64,000 nucleotides of DNA, from NCBI GenBank assembly GCA_031841125.1, contig CM063114.1, forward strand, positions 2,294,001 through 2,358,000, read 5' to 3'. Below, one piece after another: positions 1 to 11,500 of the stretch (position 1 is the stretch's first letter; each line of letters starts with the position of its first letter). The notes below the pieces were generated by a model. It made no database searches. It had not been told where the DNA came from and was given only the letters and a program-made list of their open reading frames with translations. Both the position numbers and the translations under genes were made by a program. Source of the DNA: Acanthococcus lagerstroemiae. Its lineage: Eukaryota; Arthropoda; Insecta; Hemiptera; Eriococcidae.

Positions 1-199
1 TAATTCGTCGAATTTTATCGGCATTTCTTGTAAAACTCAGTTTGGAATTCAAGATCTATTGAAGTTAATGTCCCAACAGTTCCAAAAAATGTAAGAATTT
101 TTATGAATGAATAGCGCTGTTTGCAGTGTTTTCAGTATACTTACGAAGTGTAATTGCTTATAGATGTGCAGTTCCTGATAGAAGAAATCCAGCTTGCAG

Positions 200-410
200 T
201 AGAGCTCGCCATCGTCATCATTTACAGGAGTGTGTAAATTACCTTGAAAAATATTTAAATGAAACGAGAACCGGTGATCCTGAAAAAACGGTGGTTTTTG
301 CAGCTGAGTGTTTGAGAACTGCTGTATGGCACATGGGAATGATAACGGGTCTCGTAGCAACTGATGAAGTTCTATCGGTCATTTTCAAACAGTTTTGTGT
401 TGGAAAGTAA
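200..410 (+). CDS. GTPBP3: GTPBP3/MnmE tRNA-modification GTPase, last exon (5' part outside window)
   Basis: This is the C-terminal exon of the mitochondrial GTPase that, with MTO1, makes the taurinomethyl-type modification of wobble uridine in mitochondrial tRNAs (known family function). The exon encodes an ARHRHHLQEC helix, then AAECLRTAVWHMGMITG, and ends in FKQFCVGK followed by TAA. MnmE/GTPBP3 proteins end in F-C-[IV]-G-K, where the cysteine is needed for modification, so the end matches the family exactly. I place the acceptor after TTGCAG at 197-199, which splits a codon and would give T-R-A-R-H as in the family; the frame is also open further upstream, so this border is inferred. The G domain and N-terminal domain lie upstream of the window. 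A polyadenylation hexamer follows about 100 bases later. Confidence 0.9.
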
Positions 411-507
411 TAAGTTCCTGGAAAAATGTAGTTTTTCAATGTAATCTACATATTACTATGTACAGAAACTCGAGCTACAGGTATCTATCCTTTATAGCCA
501 GTTTTTA

Positions 508-513
508 AATAAA
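508..513 (+). promoter_or_regulatory. Polyadenylation signal AATAAA of GTPBP3
   Basis: A canonical AATAAA lies about 98 bases after the GTPBP3 stop codon, with T/G-rich sequence downstream. The assignment is by position only. Confidence 0.6.
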
Positions 514-1320
514 TATTGAATGTCTACATGAACGGGTTGGTCTTCTGTTGATGTTCAATGTTCCACGATAGAAGATTTTTTTTTTCGTGAACCGCCCACA
601 GGCATCTACAGGAAGGCTTAACAATCTTAACTTGACATGAAAACAACAGGATGCGCAGTCGCATCAAGTTGTAGAGTAACACGATAGAAAAGCGACAAAA
701 AATGCATGTGGTCGAATTCTCAGAAGTTATTTAGAACTATAGTTTTTACTTTACTATACATAAAGGCTAGAACATAAGTATAATTTATTGTTGAATAATC
801 AATCGATAAGCATTAGCGATAGTAAGAATAGTCATTTCTTAATACATTTCGCGTTTTGCGAACAAATTATATCTGATCTGTACTCATATTTGGGTTGGAA
901 ATCTCACGAAACTTTCGTCAAAACATTTGGGATTTTACTTCAGGTCAGTTCTTGGGATTATAATTTGCGAATCAAGCCGTCTCTTTTTCAGTTTCAAGTT
1001 GGTCATTGGTGAACTTACAACACTATAGTACTTAAAAGAAATTGGCTAAAATGACGTCACTGGATTTTGCTTCTCACGTGTCCTTGTTCGTATTCTGCGC
1101 TGCACATGATGCGCAATGCGCAGTCGTGGAACGTGATCAAAAATGTTTCAATTATCTTGATCTTGCATCTCTTGGCAACAAGTCATTTCAAGCGAGTCGT
1201 GGAGAGTATTTTAAATCTTTCTTTGTGAAAGCAGCCATGGTACCGGATCGTGACCAATGTAGTTCAACTACTAAATGTGATTATGTGATGCAGTAATTCA
1301 TGTGTTCCTATAGTTGCAAT
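514..1320. other. Intergenic stretch between GTPBP3 and the F-box gene
   Basis: It holds the 3' flank of GTPBP3 and presumably the promoter and 5' UTR of the F-box gene. Two small open frames (788-1012 and 1042-1296) lack family motifs, and I do not call them genes. No TIR element or repeat was recognised here. Confidence 0.5.
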
Positions 1321-4300
1321 ATGTCGGAATTGGACGTAGATAATATCAACATACCTAGAGAGGTAATCAGTAAGATTGCAGATCGCTCAAGTTTCACTTA
1401 CTTTTCTGATTAGTTGATGAATTAAATCGGAATATGTTCTTCGCTATTGTGGGACATGAATTAACAAGTTTTTTCTTTGCAGGTCCTGACTCATTTGTTT
1501 TCATTTCTGTCCACCAGCGACAGAAAGAATGTCAGACTCACCTGTTCTAACTGGTATAATGCATGCAATGAGAAGCGATTCTTACGAAAAGAAAAACTGG
1601 TGATTCGAACGAATCCAGTGTACTCTGATTTTGTAATTGACACCCTTATGAAATGTCCTTACAAGTATTTGAACTTGGAATTTCGGGGAATGTATTTTAA
1701 AAAGTCCTCGGAACAATTTTGGGAATATTGTGGTTCGAGGGTGTACTCATTAGCCTTTCAGAAATGCCTTTCATGTGAAGAAACTATTGGAAAGATTCTA
1801 TCAAGCTGTGAAAATTTGAAATATTTGACCATAGAACGATGTGATGATGTATTATCAACTTTTGAACTGTCTAGATTCACGGGAAATAGTTTGATTGGTT
1901 TAAAACTGAAATTTTGTGCTAATATAACTGACTGTACTTTCAGTAAGTTGTTTGGTATTTTTCCAAACATTAAAGAATTAAGTTTTAAATCAGTGATGAT
2001 AAACTGTCATAAACGCATTGATGAAAGATTTTATGGCAAACACACCCTTGAAGACAGTATTGCCTACGATTCGACACAAATTTTTACATTCAGTTGCGTT
2101 TTCCATAAGATACGTTCGAATGCGTCTGCTATCGAAAAGTTGACTTTTGATCGAATTGGCGATCATGGACTAACAGAGGATTGGTTCAAGGCGGTTGGTT
2201 CTCTTTCAAATTTAAGGTTTTTTTTTGTTTTTTTTTTTAAATATTCTTCCTCATTTTCTGCGTTCCTATTGTAATTACCTATAGTAAGATTTTCTGTAAT
2301 TTTGTTGCAGATTGAAAGATCTGACTCTGAAAGATCATAACATTTTGTCTGAAAATGCATACAAACACTTCTTCTCCGTGCAGACTCATTTAGTCAGTCT
2401 CACTATAGTTGATTGTTTGCATTTTACTTTCCAATGTGCACTTCATGTGTTGAGAAATTGTCGGAATTTGAAACATTTGAAAATAAAACTGAGTTGCCAT
2501 CGAAAATTTACATTTGATCAAGTATTGTACAACGTGCTTCGGGAATCAAGTTTAATAACATTCAAACTGATAGGTTCTTTTTGGGACAGCGTCGACGTGA
2601 GTCAAATAAATGCGAATTCTGATGTGAACAATAGTCTACGATACTGGAGTTCCTCCATTGTTCCATTACTTGAATCATTCTGTCTGTCTGTCGTAGAAAC
2701 ATTTCATAATCTGACATTTTTAGAACTGAATGGCCAAGAAACAAGAGGAGGAATAACAGATACTGGCTTGCAAGCAATATTCGGTAGATTGGTAAGTACT
2801 ATAGTAGAAGTTACGTGTATGAATATAAAAATTTGATTTTCTCCCTCATTTAAAATACAGAATGCTTTTATCATGATGAAAACTTTACTTAGTTTTATAT
2901 TTTGGAAGCATACCTATTATGGTGTTATGAGTGAGTGATATTATTTCAGACTGAAAACTATACCTACATTTAATGTTTTCAGATAAATTTAACTACATTG
3001 AAGATACGTACTGGTTCCAGAATTTCGGATTATGGTTTCACTGGTCAAGTTGATGATTCCAGTAGTGCGACGCTTCGTGGGTTCTCTATCAGACGATTGA
3101 AAAGTAAGATGGTGTTTCAATTAGGTGATAGTTTTATGTATCCGTTATTGGTATTTTTTGATATACATATTCAGTCTTTAACTCTGATTCCCCCTGCCCC
3201 ACTGTTCATACGTTCTGGAACTCACGAACTGCGACGGCATATAGTACCCATATTTTTGTGTACGCAAGATACATAATATGGACGCTGTTAAGCAAGACAG
3301 AATTTAGTGGTATACTTGTTGACAAAATGAGTTATTATACACATAGTATCGTTGGAAAGAGTGTAAAAAGTAGAATTTTTCAAAATCGGGCCCCCGATAC
3401 AAAAATGTAGTGTACCCACGTTGAAAAGAGCTTATCAGTAAACGCTATGTCATACCTCTAGTTTCTATAATAGCTTTTGAACTTCGAATCACGTGTTCCA
3501 GTGCCGGAAACTTTTCATTTTGCCGTGTGGTGCAAGCGTTGTCACAATCTTATTGTATTTTGAAATTTACATAGTGTAAAACGTATAGTGATCAAATTTT
3601 TTGATTTTGGGGTGGTTCTCAGAATTTTTCCATGTGGTGCACTTGACCGCTCGACACACAATACTTTCCGGCCCTGACGTGTTCTCAAAAAACAGATTTC
3701 GTCGCTTGAGTCTGTTTTGCCTAACAGCATCCAATATATTTGTATGAACAGGATATTATATAACTATGATGAGCAACTTTTCACTCCTTCTGGTTTAGTG
3801 TGACAGGAGGGGAAATATTGTATTACCGTGATATTATCAGTGGATTAGTGAATTATAGGATACAGTTTTTATAACTACGACGGATTTAACTAAAAATTAA
3901 GCCGCTATAGTTAGGGCATTATTTCACCTGAATATACTGACCCGATGTAGACAAACGGTCTATGCCCCAGCTAGCTTGTATTTGGTTCCTTCGTTACTTT
4001 TAGTCATACTTACTGTTTGACAGCAAAGATGCAACAGTACAGGCTCGTAGCACCAGAGGATTGGAGACACATAGTTACCTTGAGCTGATGGCTTGCCTAT
4101 ATCCCCCTTTCCCTTTCACATCGTGTATTCCTAAGATAGGTGCAAAAATCCAAGTGAAGAAGACTTTTTCAGGTTGCATGTTGATTAAAATTTGGACGTT
4201 GCAATTATTATCTTGTCTCAAACTTTTCCTTCCCCCTTTTCGCAAAAAAATAGTTACTACTGTGGGGTTTGCAATAATCGAATTTTATACAGTAACCATT

Positions 4301-5333
4301 CATTTTAATTCTATTTCAGAGCTGGAAACTTTATCTCTCACATTGTTGTTTGAATGTGGAATAACTCATGTCACATTTTCGGAGTTCGTGTTTCCTTGCA
4401 TGCGAAAGTTATCTATTTCGGTTAAAAACGAAGTATGTACATATTTAAAATAAATAAGATCTAAGTTTTCTTCTTTTTTTTTTTCCTTTTCTTTTTTTCT
4501 TATAAATAATACAAAAAGTGAAATACAAATCAAGAAAGAAAATATGGTGCTAAATCACTGCATTCCTGCATGCCAGAATATATACCAGTATTTATTTTTG
4601 TTTAATAAGTGTTCACCATGTTCCTTTTTGGATTGTAAGCTTACCTACCTGATGACAACTGCTATTCTGAATTTTCGAAACTAATGATTTTTTTATTTGA
4701 ACATAATGAGATGATGAATTGTGTTTCAAACAGATTCTTGAAACAAGCTTCCTTTGGATGGCAACACACATTCCTTTATTGGAATATTTGTTCATATCAT
4801 CGTCCGGCATCTCGTGTCATTCAATATTAAAGTGGTTAGGTATTTGGAAAAACCTGTTCGCTCTACATGTTTGTGTAAGTTTAAATTTCAATTTTTATAA
4901 TGTCCAGGAGAAATCCTAGAATTAAAATTAATCTAATTTATATTCCTCCATGTTCATTTTTAATGCAGGGTCTTTCTGCAATGGAATGCGTGTTGGGAAA
5001 ACCAGTTGTTGGATATGAGGACCTTTTAACGTGCAATAAATCTTTAAGGTATTTGAAATTAGATTCTCCGTCGCTGTTATTATCCCGCAATATATTCACA
5101 AAACAGTGGGAAGAATATGTTTTTTCAGATCCTATCGATGAGTAAGTGGACCTACTTATTTAGAAATATTATAATTAGGGACTAAAATGTTCAAATCTAA
5201 TCCTGGAGCATGATGAAGTGAAACTATCCTGCGGTCTTCTATTTACATCAGTTTTTGGCACTGTCTTTAATTTTAGTTATTTTTCGTTGTTTACAGAAAC
5301 GAATGTCTATTTCCAAATTCTAGAAGGAAATGA
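1321..5333 (+). CDS. F-box and leucine-rich-repeat protein, 8 exons, 613 aa
   Basis: This is probably a substrate receptor of an SCF (Skp1-Cullin1-F-box) ubiquitin ligase. Exon 1 (1321-1362) gives MSELDVDNINIPRE and joins in phase to VLTHLFSFLSTSDRKNVRLT, followed by CSNWYNAC: a classic F-box at residues 11-45. The rest is irregular leucine-rich repeats (for example LKYLTIERCDD, LIGLKLKFCANITD, LRNCRNLKHLKIK), as in FBXL proteins. Exons are 1321-1362, 1483-2216, 2311-2791, 2983-3103, 4320-4432, 4734-4874, 4969-5141 and 5297-5333. Phases agree throughout and the sum is divisible by three. Exon 7 could instead end at an in-frame TAA (5143-5145), but a strong GTAAGT donor overlaps it, so I prefer the short last exon ending SRRK. 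The intron at 3104-4319 carries a nested transposon. I cannot name a specific FBXL ortholog. Confidence 0.85.
3280..3732 (+). mobile_element. TIR element 'GGACGCTGTTA' family, copy 1 (carries a nested insertion)
   Basis: Non-autonomous DNA transposon in the large intron of the F-box gene. The left end GGACGCTGTTAAGCAAGACA matches the reverse complement of the right end (GGATGCTGTTAGGCAAAACA) with three mismatches. Direct AATAT flanks both sides (3275-3279 and 3733-3737). The interior is shared with copies at 19540-19768 (opposite orientation) and 56856-57112. Without the nested element at 3499-3676 and its duplicated target it would be about 267 bp, close to the other copies. The superfamily is not recognised. 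Confidence 0.8.
3499..3676. mobile_element. Nested hAT-type MITE with perfect 8-bp duplication
   Basis: The insert starts CAGTGCCGGAAA and ends TTTCCGGCCCTG, inverted repeats of hAT type. It is bordered by ACGTGTTC on both sides (3491-3498 and 3677-3684). The host element's copy at 19540-19768 has a single ACGTGTTC (read on its other strand) with no insert, so the pre-insertion state is visible in this same window. It has no coding capacity. Confidence 0.85.
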
Positions 5334-6312
5334 ATGATATGTGTCAAATATTATCAGCTGGTAAAATAAGTCGAGCTTTCACTGTTATGTACCTAGTTAG
5401 AAATGTTTCCTTAGCCAGAATCCAGTTCAGGTACAAAATACCGCTGATGAATATTTCATTGTTGTAATCCTGATTTTTAAGTTTATGTGACTTAGTTACC
5501 GAAAGTTTGGATATTTTGTGAAAATTCTTCAATAATCATGTTATAGTATTGTTTCTTTACATTTTGTGTTGTTTTTTGTTTTCACTTCTGAATTTTGAAT
5601 GTGTAAAATATCAGTTAAACGATCCAATCAAAGAAGAGCATTTCTCAAAAAACTTGTGATCGAGAAAATCAACATCAATGTTTTTTCATGTGATTGTGAA
5701 TTAAAAGCATGTAACGCTGAAACTTCTATTTAAAAAAAAAATTTATTCAACGTATTCATACTTCAATTACTTGTATGCATAATATTTCAATTACTTAAAT
5801 TATTTCAGTGATGAATCGCGGGGGATTGAAGATAGGTATCATGCGAGAGAAATACCTACTCTTCTTCTTGGTTACTTTTAGTTTGACGAGAAGCTGGCCG
5901 CATGGTTTAAGTGGAACTGGTCGGATTGTGCTGAAACTCTTATTGGTGAAAGTTCTTATTCTTACGCTTCCTCCTTGATTCAAATTTTAGTCCTGAGAAA
6001 TGAATTTTCTACTTAAAGTAGTAGAATTGAACAACAAAAAATTGGAACTATTGTTCCATAAGTATAATTGGCGAAACTTAACGCATTAAGTTATTAAAAA
6101 CAATTTATCATCATGGACGCATTCGTCTCAAGAAGCGGGCATTACCAGCAAGACGTGCAAATTATGTTAACGTAGCTACGAATCACCGGTGGGAGTCTTG
6201 GACGGCGTTGCTCTTTTTGTGATTAAAAGTACAAACGGCATGTTCCAAAACTAGTCAATTTTTATCCTCGATTGAAGATCGCTTTGAGGCAGCTTTATGG
6301 AGGCGCCCCTCG

Positions 6313-6476
6313 CAGGGCTGTATACACGGTGGTGGGGGTGTCTCCCCCCCGGATACGGCCGTACGCTTAAAAATTCAGGAAAATGCGGATCTCAGAAACA
6401 TTAAAAAATAAATTTCGTTAAAAATACCCTATATGTTAGATCAATCCCCCCCGCCATATTTCTGGATACGGCACTG
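6313..6476. mobile_element. hAT-like MITE, degenerate
   Basis: The left end CAGGGCTGTATACACGG pairs with the reverse complement of the right end (CAGTGCCGTATCCAGAA) with four mismatches, and both ends continue into G/C runs. The flanks share GCCCCT (left around 6305-6310, right 6478-6483), a likely eroded 8-bp duplication. Non-coding. Confidence 0.55.
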
Positions 6477-6779
6477 TGCCCCTGTCCTCTATTACAAAAC
6501 TGTTACTGATGAAGCCTCTGAAGAGGAACCAGCCTCATCTTGTATAACATTTTGTCATGACTAAAAAACTCCGATAAGGGATTCGATGGTTGAATGCCAA
6601 TTTCCAACTTATAATCAGGTCAGCTCACTCTGGGGCCTCCACTATAAGGTAGGCTGATGTAACTCCTTCCTCAAATCATAGTAGGTATATCGGCGCATAT
6701 ATAATTTAAAGACATTCTCCTGGCCCTAACTACAACCCTATAACAGACGAAGTTTTTGGATGTCTTAACTCTATACCCA

Positions 6780-6990
6780 GTGTGTAATCAGTTACCCTGT
6801 AGTTACCCAGTTACCTGCAGAAAAGTTGCCCATTTGGTACCTTCGAATTACCCTCAGATTACCCTTGTTCCCCTTTAGTTACCCGAATGACTGGCGGGAT
6901 ACTACGCAGTTAGTTACCCGTGGTGGAAAAGTTACCCATTTGTTACCCTCAGATTACCCGAGTTCCCCTTTAGTTACCCGGGTAATTTGT
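6780..6990. repeat. GTTACCC-rich imperfect tandem repeat
   Basis: The motif GTTACCC or ATTACCC recurs about a dozen times. A larger unit of about 105 bp, running from GAAAAGTT(G/A)CCCATTTG to CCCCTTTAGTTACCCG, occurs twice (6820-6890 and 6926-6981). The units differ by small substitutions and a spacer. The motif differs from insect telomeric TTAGG. Confidence 0.75.
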
Positions 6991-8548
6991 AGGATTTTGC
7001 ACATCGAGATACTCATGTCATAGCTCATTCACATGTATCCTCTATCCTGTCTACATTGTGAATTTACAGATGTCACCTTGCACGTTTGTTACACAGAGAT
7101 GAGAGGCAGCGACCCGTCCTATGAGCAGGTTTATGTTTGACACAAAAAAAACAACACAGCGTGCGTACTGCGTTCATTTGTTTTCGATGCGTACAGTTTT
7201 ATTGTAGTGAACGTTGTGAGAAAGAATGTACCTCGGAAAACTAAAACTGATACTGAATGAAGAATTTTCTCCAGAATATGAAAAAATAAAGAGCGAACAC
7301 CATTTGTATTCGTTCAGGAAACAAAACGAATCGTGAAAAAATCATGATGAATTTCAAGGAACTTCTAATATTCTATGGATAGGTAACACTGATCACGTTT
7401 TCGTACTTATAATTTTTTTTATCTTTAAACGTGGCTGTATTGAAGACTGAAAATTTTAGGAAACTTGGAGGAGGTCCGTAAAATGCGAAGAAAGTGTAAA
7501 TGACGAATATATTATTTTCGGTTTAAGATTTCTTATAACGTACATATTTAAGGAAATAATTTTTATTCAATCATGAATCCGCTCATCTGCTCATGCGAGT
7601 TGAAATAATGAAAGGCAATGATTGTTAACAAATTGTAAGTTTCTTTTTCATTATTGAGAATCACTTAAAATGGCCGACGGAATGTCAAAAAGAATGCATT
7701 TACCAGGTATACGATTCCCGTTCATACTTTAGACCTGATCTGTCCACAAAATCAGGTTCAGTGCTTTTAGAATACACTCCAGATTATTTTACTTTTTTCG
7801 AATGTCAATTTTTCTGTATAAATTGGAACACTAAAATTTGATCCTGCTTTGGATTTTCGTGTTGCCATTTTGTAACCCCTTACTATAAACTTGTACATTG
7901 TTTATTTTGAATCGGAAAATAGTTTTCCGATGAAGAATGAAAATGAAATTGATTATGTTCATAATTATCAGTAACACGATACAAAAACGATGATATACAA
8001 ATCATTTATTACTTCTCGTGTAGTGTTGAATTAATACAATTCGACGAATGGAATGTGCATGCGAATTTCTTCTGATATCAGATGCCGATCGCTTGTTTCG
8101 ATTGCATCTTTCTTCTCGAGCTTGGTGTACTTTACCAAAAAAAGAGAGTAAATTTAGTGTATGCTGTCTTGGAATTCATGATCCTCTTTTAGTTGTATAC
8201 ACAAATGATACGACTTCCTAAAATACCAGTTACTAATATAGCTTTCCATGTTTTTGAAACTTTATTTTAGACAATTTAGTATCAGTTGTTTTACTTAGTA
8301 TTCCACTAAAGCATGAAAGGTACGCAAAGTTTCATAATTCTCCTTAATTGTAGGATTAATATTAGTTATGTTAGAGTATGTTGGCGGGATTCTAATGTTT
8401 TGGGTATCGTGTTTGGATTCGTTTTATGATTATTGTCAAGTCTACTAATCCTTAGTTTCGGTTTGCCACAATTAATTTAGTATTATTCTTAATCTGTTGA
8501 AACACAGGTCGCCTTCGTATATACAACAGTAGACAACCAAAAGAAGGT

Positions 8549-11500
8549 ATGCACTGCTTGATCTGTGATGCTGATGTTGTTACCCACAATGGGTATAACA
8601 TACTATACACCGTATTGCCCAATGGTGGTTCATTACTGTGTGACAATATAAACAAAGTTTTGCGACGAGATTTGGACGCCGTTACTGCAAGGAGCACAAT
8701 TCTATGTAACCGGTATGATTTGAAAATTTCTTAGCATTGCATTTGTTATTCGGAAGCTTTGAGAAGTATCAGTTCGTGGAACACAGTCTTCATTTCAAAG
8801 TTGGTGCTGTTTTTCTTATGTATTGTGTTGTTCAACCAGATGTTTCTCGCTTTTCGACGAGCTCGACGTAGCCGAAAGTAGGTGTGCAGTGATCAAAAAG
8901 GAAATCGAAGCGTACTATTTGAAAACCTGCGAAGTGTACGATGATGAACATCCACTCAGTGTTCCTGGAGTCGGATGTCAGACAGAAACGGCCGAATTGG
9001 AACCGCTACCAGACAGCGAACATAAACCAGATCTCAAATTGAAAATTGCATTGGTCTCGAAACGAAAGAGAGGTCGTCCTGTGAAAGCGCAACCAAGAAA
9101 ACGTACCTCAGCGGAAAACGCCCCAGTAAGTCAATACTCGATGATGTACCTAGTTCAAGTTGATCCCGTACCTAATCGTCTGTATCAGAAAATGCAAATT
9201 TCAGTAGTATATTGAATATCTTGACCGTGTGGACGGGGTAACAATTGATTTTCTTTTGCCGTGTTAATCTCACCTCAGTTTCGGCCCTGGTCTAAGTTGA
9301 CAGTTTTGAATTTGTTTCATCGGAGTACTCCACAGTGACACCTAAATTGTTCAAAATAGTTTTATTGTAGCTGGCACTTCAACTAATTGATCGCTATCAT
9401 TATTGTATATTATATTGTTGATTGTATCAGCTGATTAGATCTCTTATCAAAAATCGTTTTGATTGTTCCTTCCTTCTTTTAAATCGGAGCCGGGCATAAT
9501 TTCAGTCTGCTGAGATCTCTGAATACTGAAAATCCAGCACCCATTTCCCTGCTGGGTGGGTTTCTTGCACAATAATTTGAAAACAATTGTAGAGGCAGTC
9601 TGACTTCATGATCCAGCTTGATGGCGGTAAGTCGAGAAACACTTGGTCTGTCAGCTTAAGGAACTGCAGGTATGCGCACGGTAAATGTAAACAAACGAAA
9701 ATTGAAGAGGTTACGTCGGTTCCATTAGTAAAACCTTATATTCAAAGAGGCAGAATCTAGGTAAATTGCTGTATCCGAATGCGCTCGTATTTCAGTTGAT
9801 TATGAATTGTTACGAGTATCACTCATGCCACAAATTAAGTCAACAACTCAAAATGAAATAACAAAATTACACGATGCAACCATGCAACTTCCATGCAACC
9901 TCTTCATTTTCGTTTGTTTACATTTACCGTGCGCATACGTGCAGTTCCTTAGTCAGCTATCCTATCAGCTTAACAGAGCAGTAGACTGTCACGTAGACGT
10001 ATAAAAAGAGTACAACACAGACAAATGGCCGGGATCTCGAATAGACAGATAGGCAATCAGTCCCACTGAGAAAAAGAAACAAAGGTGAAAAAGTCATACT
10101 GCTTAATCACCCGAAAAATTGTTGTATTTCTGTGCACTAAAAATCGTTCTGGGAAAAACTCGGAAATCTGAGAAGTTCAAGAGCTACCGTACCTGTCCAA
10201 CAGGACCAATAAATAGATGGCCAGAAGAAATTATGTGCCAGTGTCGCGTCCGGAGGTGACGTAGCGAAGCGAGTATTGGCTAAGGAGTTGAGCTATCAAG
10301 CAGCCAGAGTGCAAAGTCTCCTTGTTGCAGTTCTTATGCGTGTCTGATTCCTAGTCATGTTAATCCTCTGATTTAAAATTATTATAGGATTCCTTAGAGG
10401 TAATTGATGGTAGTGGTGAAGTGGCTGAGAAACCGAAGAAAAAAGAGAAGCAACAGAAGAAAGAAATTGAAAATACTGACGATGTGGAAGATATGTCATT
10501 GGAATCTCGTCGAACGCGGTCTACTTCGAAAGGTAATTACTGTTTCAATTTTTTTGTGGATGTACAGTTATTCGGAAAGTTTTGTTCGTAGTTTATGAAC
10601 GGACTATTTTCATCATTGGTGTACACGTTTTGAGTATTGTCATTTCCATAATTCAGATTTTTGCCTTTTCAGGTGCTAGTAGAAAGAAACACGTGATCGT
10701 TGTAGAGACTGAAAAAGAAGAAGTCATAAAGAAGGAAGAACAGGAGGAAAAGGAAGTCGAGAAACCTGTGTCAGAAACTGATTTCCTTACGGTTTCTGAA
10801 AATGACATGAAATTTGAAGACAATTCTCAGGACGAAGGCGAAATTTTTACGCAAGACTGCTTCAATAACGATGACGATGATTTTGAATGGAAGGAGGAAC
10901 CACTTGTTGAGATCCATGATGAATCACTCGACAGCGAAGGTATTGTCATGTTGTATGATTTCAACATCTTCGAAGCGCGTAATAGTGGTCAAATTTTTGC
11001 TACGAATTAAATGTAATGATTGTTTTCTATACCGAAATGAACGTGGCAATGTAATTGTTACAGATGACATTAAAGAAGAGAAAATGGGCAACGATGATGA
11101 TTGGCAGAGTAGTGGAAGTAAAGATAGTAAAAAGAAACAAAAGAGAAAGAAAAAGAGAAAACGTGGCGACAGAAGAGGAGAAAGAGCCTTTATGGTGCCT
11201 ATACACGAATGTAACCAATGCGGCAAAAAATGGAGAACTGTGACCGAATTGAAATCTCACGTTGCCTCTCACAGTGACGTACGTCCTTTCGTCTGCGAAA
11301 TATGTGGCCAGGCGTACAAAATGAAGAAAGCATTAGATATTCACATCGGCATGCATAATGGAATCCATCCGTTTGTTTGCTCTTACTGTAATAAGTCCTT
11401 CACGCAGAAAGTTGGTCTAGAAAAACATCTTCCTATCCATACGGGAGTTACTCGGTTTCAAGTGAGTGTCTTCCTCATTTCGAACTTTATTGAAGCTGAA

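Larger units (their letters stand above)
5334..8548. other. Intergenic region between the F-box gene and the ZAD zinc-finger gene
   Basis: No coding exon was recognised. It contains a hAT-like MITE (6313-6476) and a GTTACCC-rich imperfect tandem repeat (6780-6990). The rest, including 7000-8500, is AT-rich with no convincing open frame, and it should include the 3' UTR of the F-box gene and the promoter of the zinc-finger gene. Confidence 0.5.

Noticed and set aside
788..1012. Open frame with FAFCEQIISDLYSYLGWKSH between GTPBP3 and the F-box gene
   Set aside because: It has no family motif and no phase-compatible partner exon; kept as spacer.
1042..1296. 84-codon plus-strand frame just before the F-box start
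   Set aside because: No recognisable domain. It overlaps the likely promoter and 5' UTR of the F-box gene.
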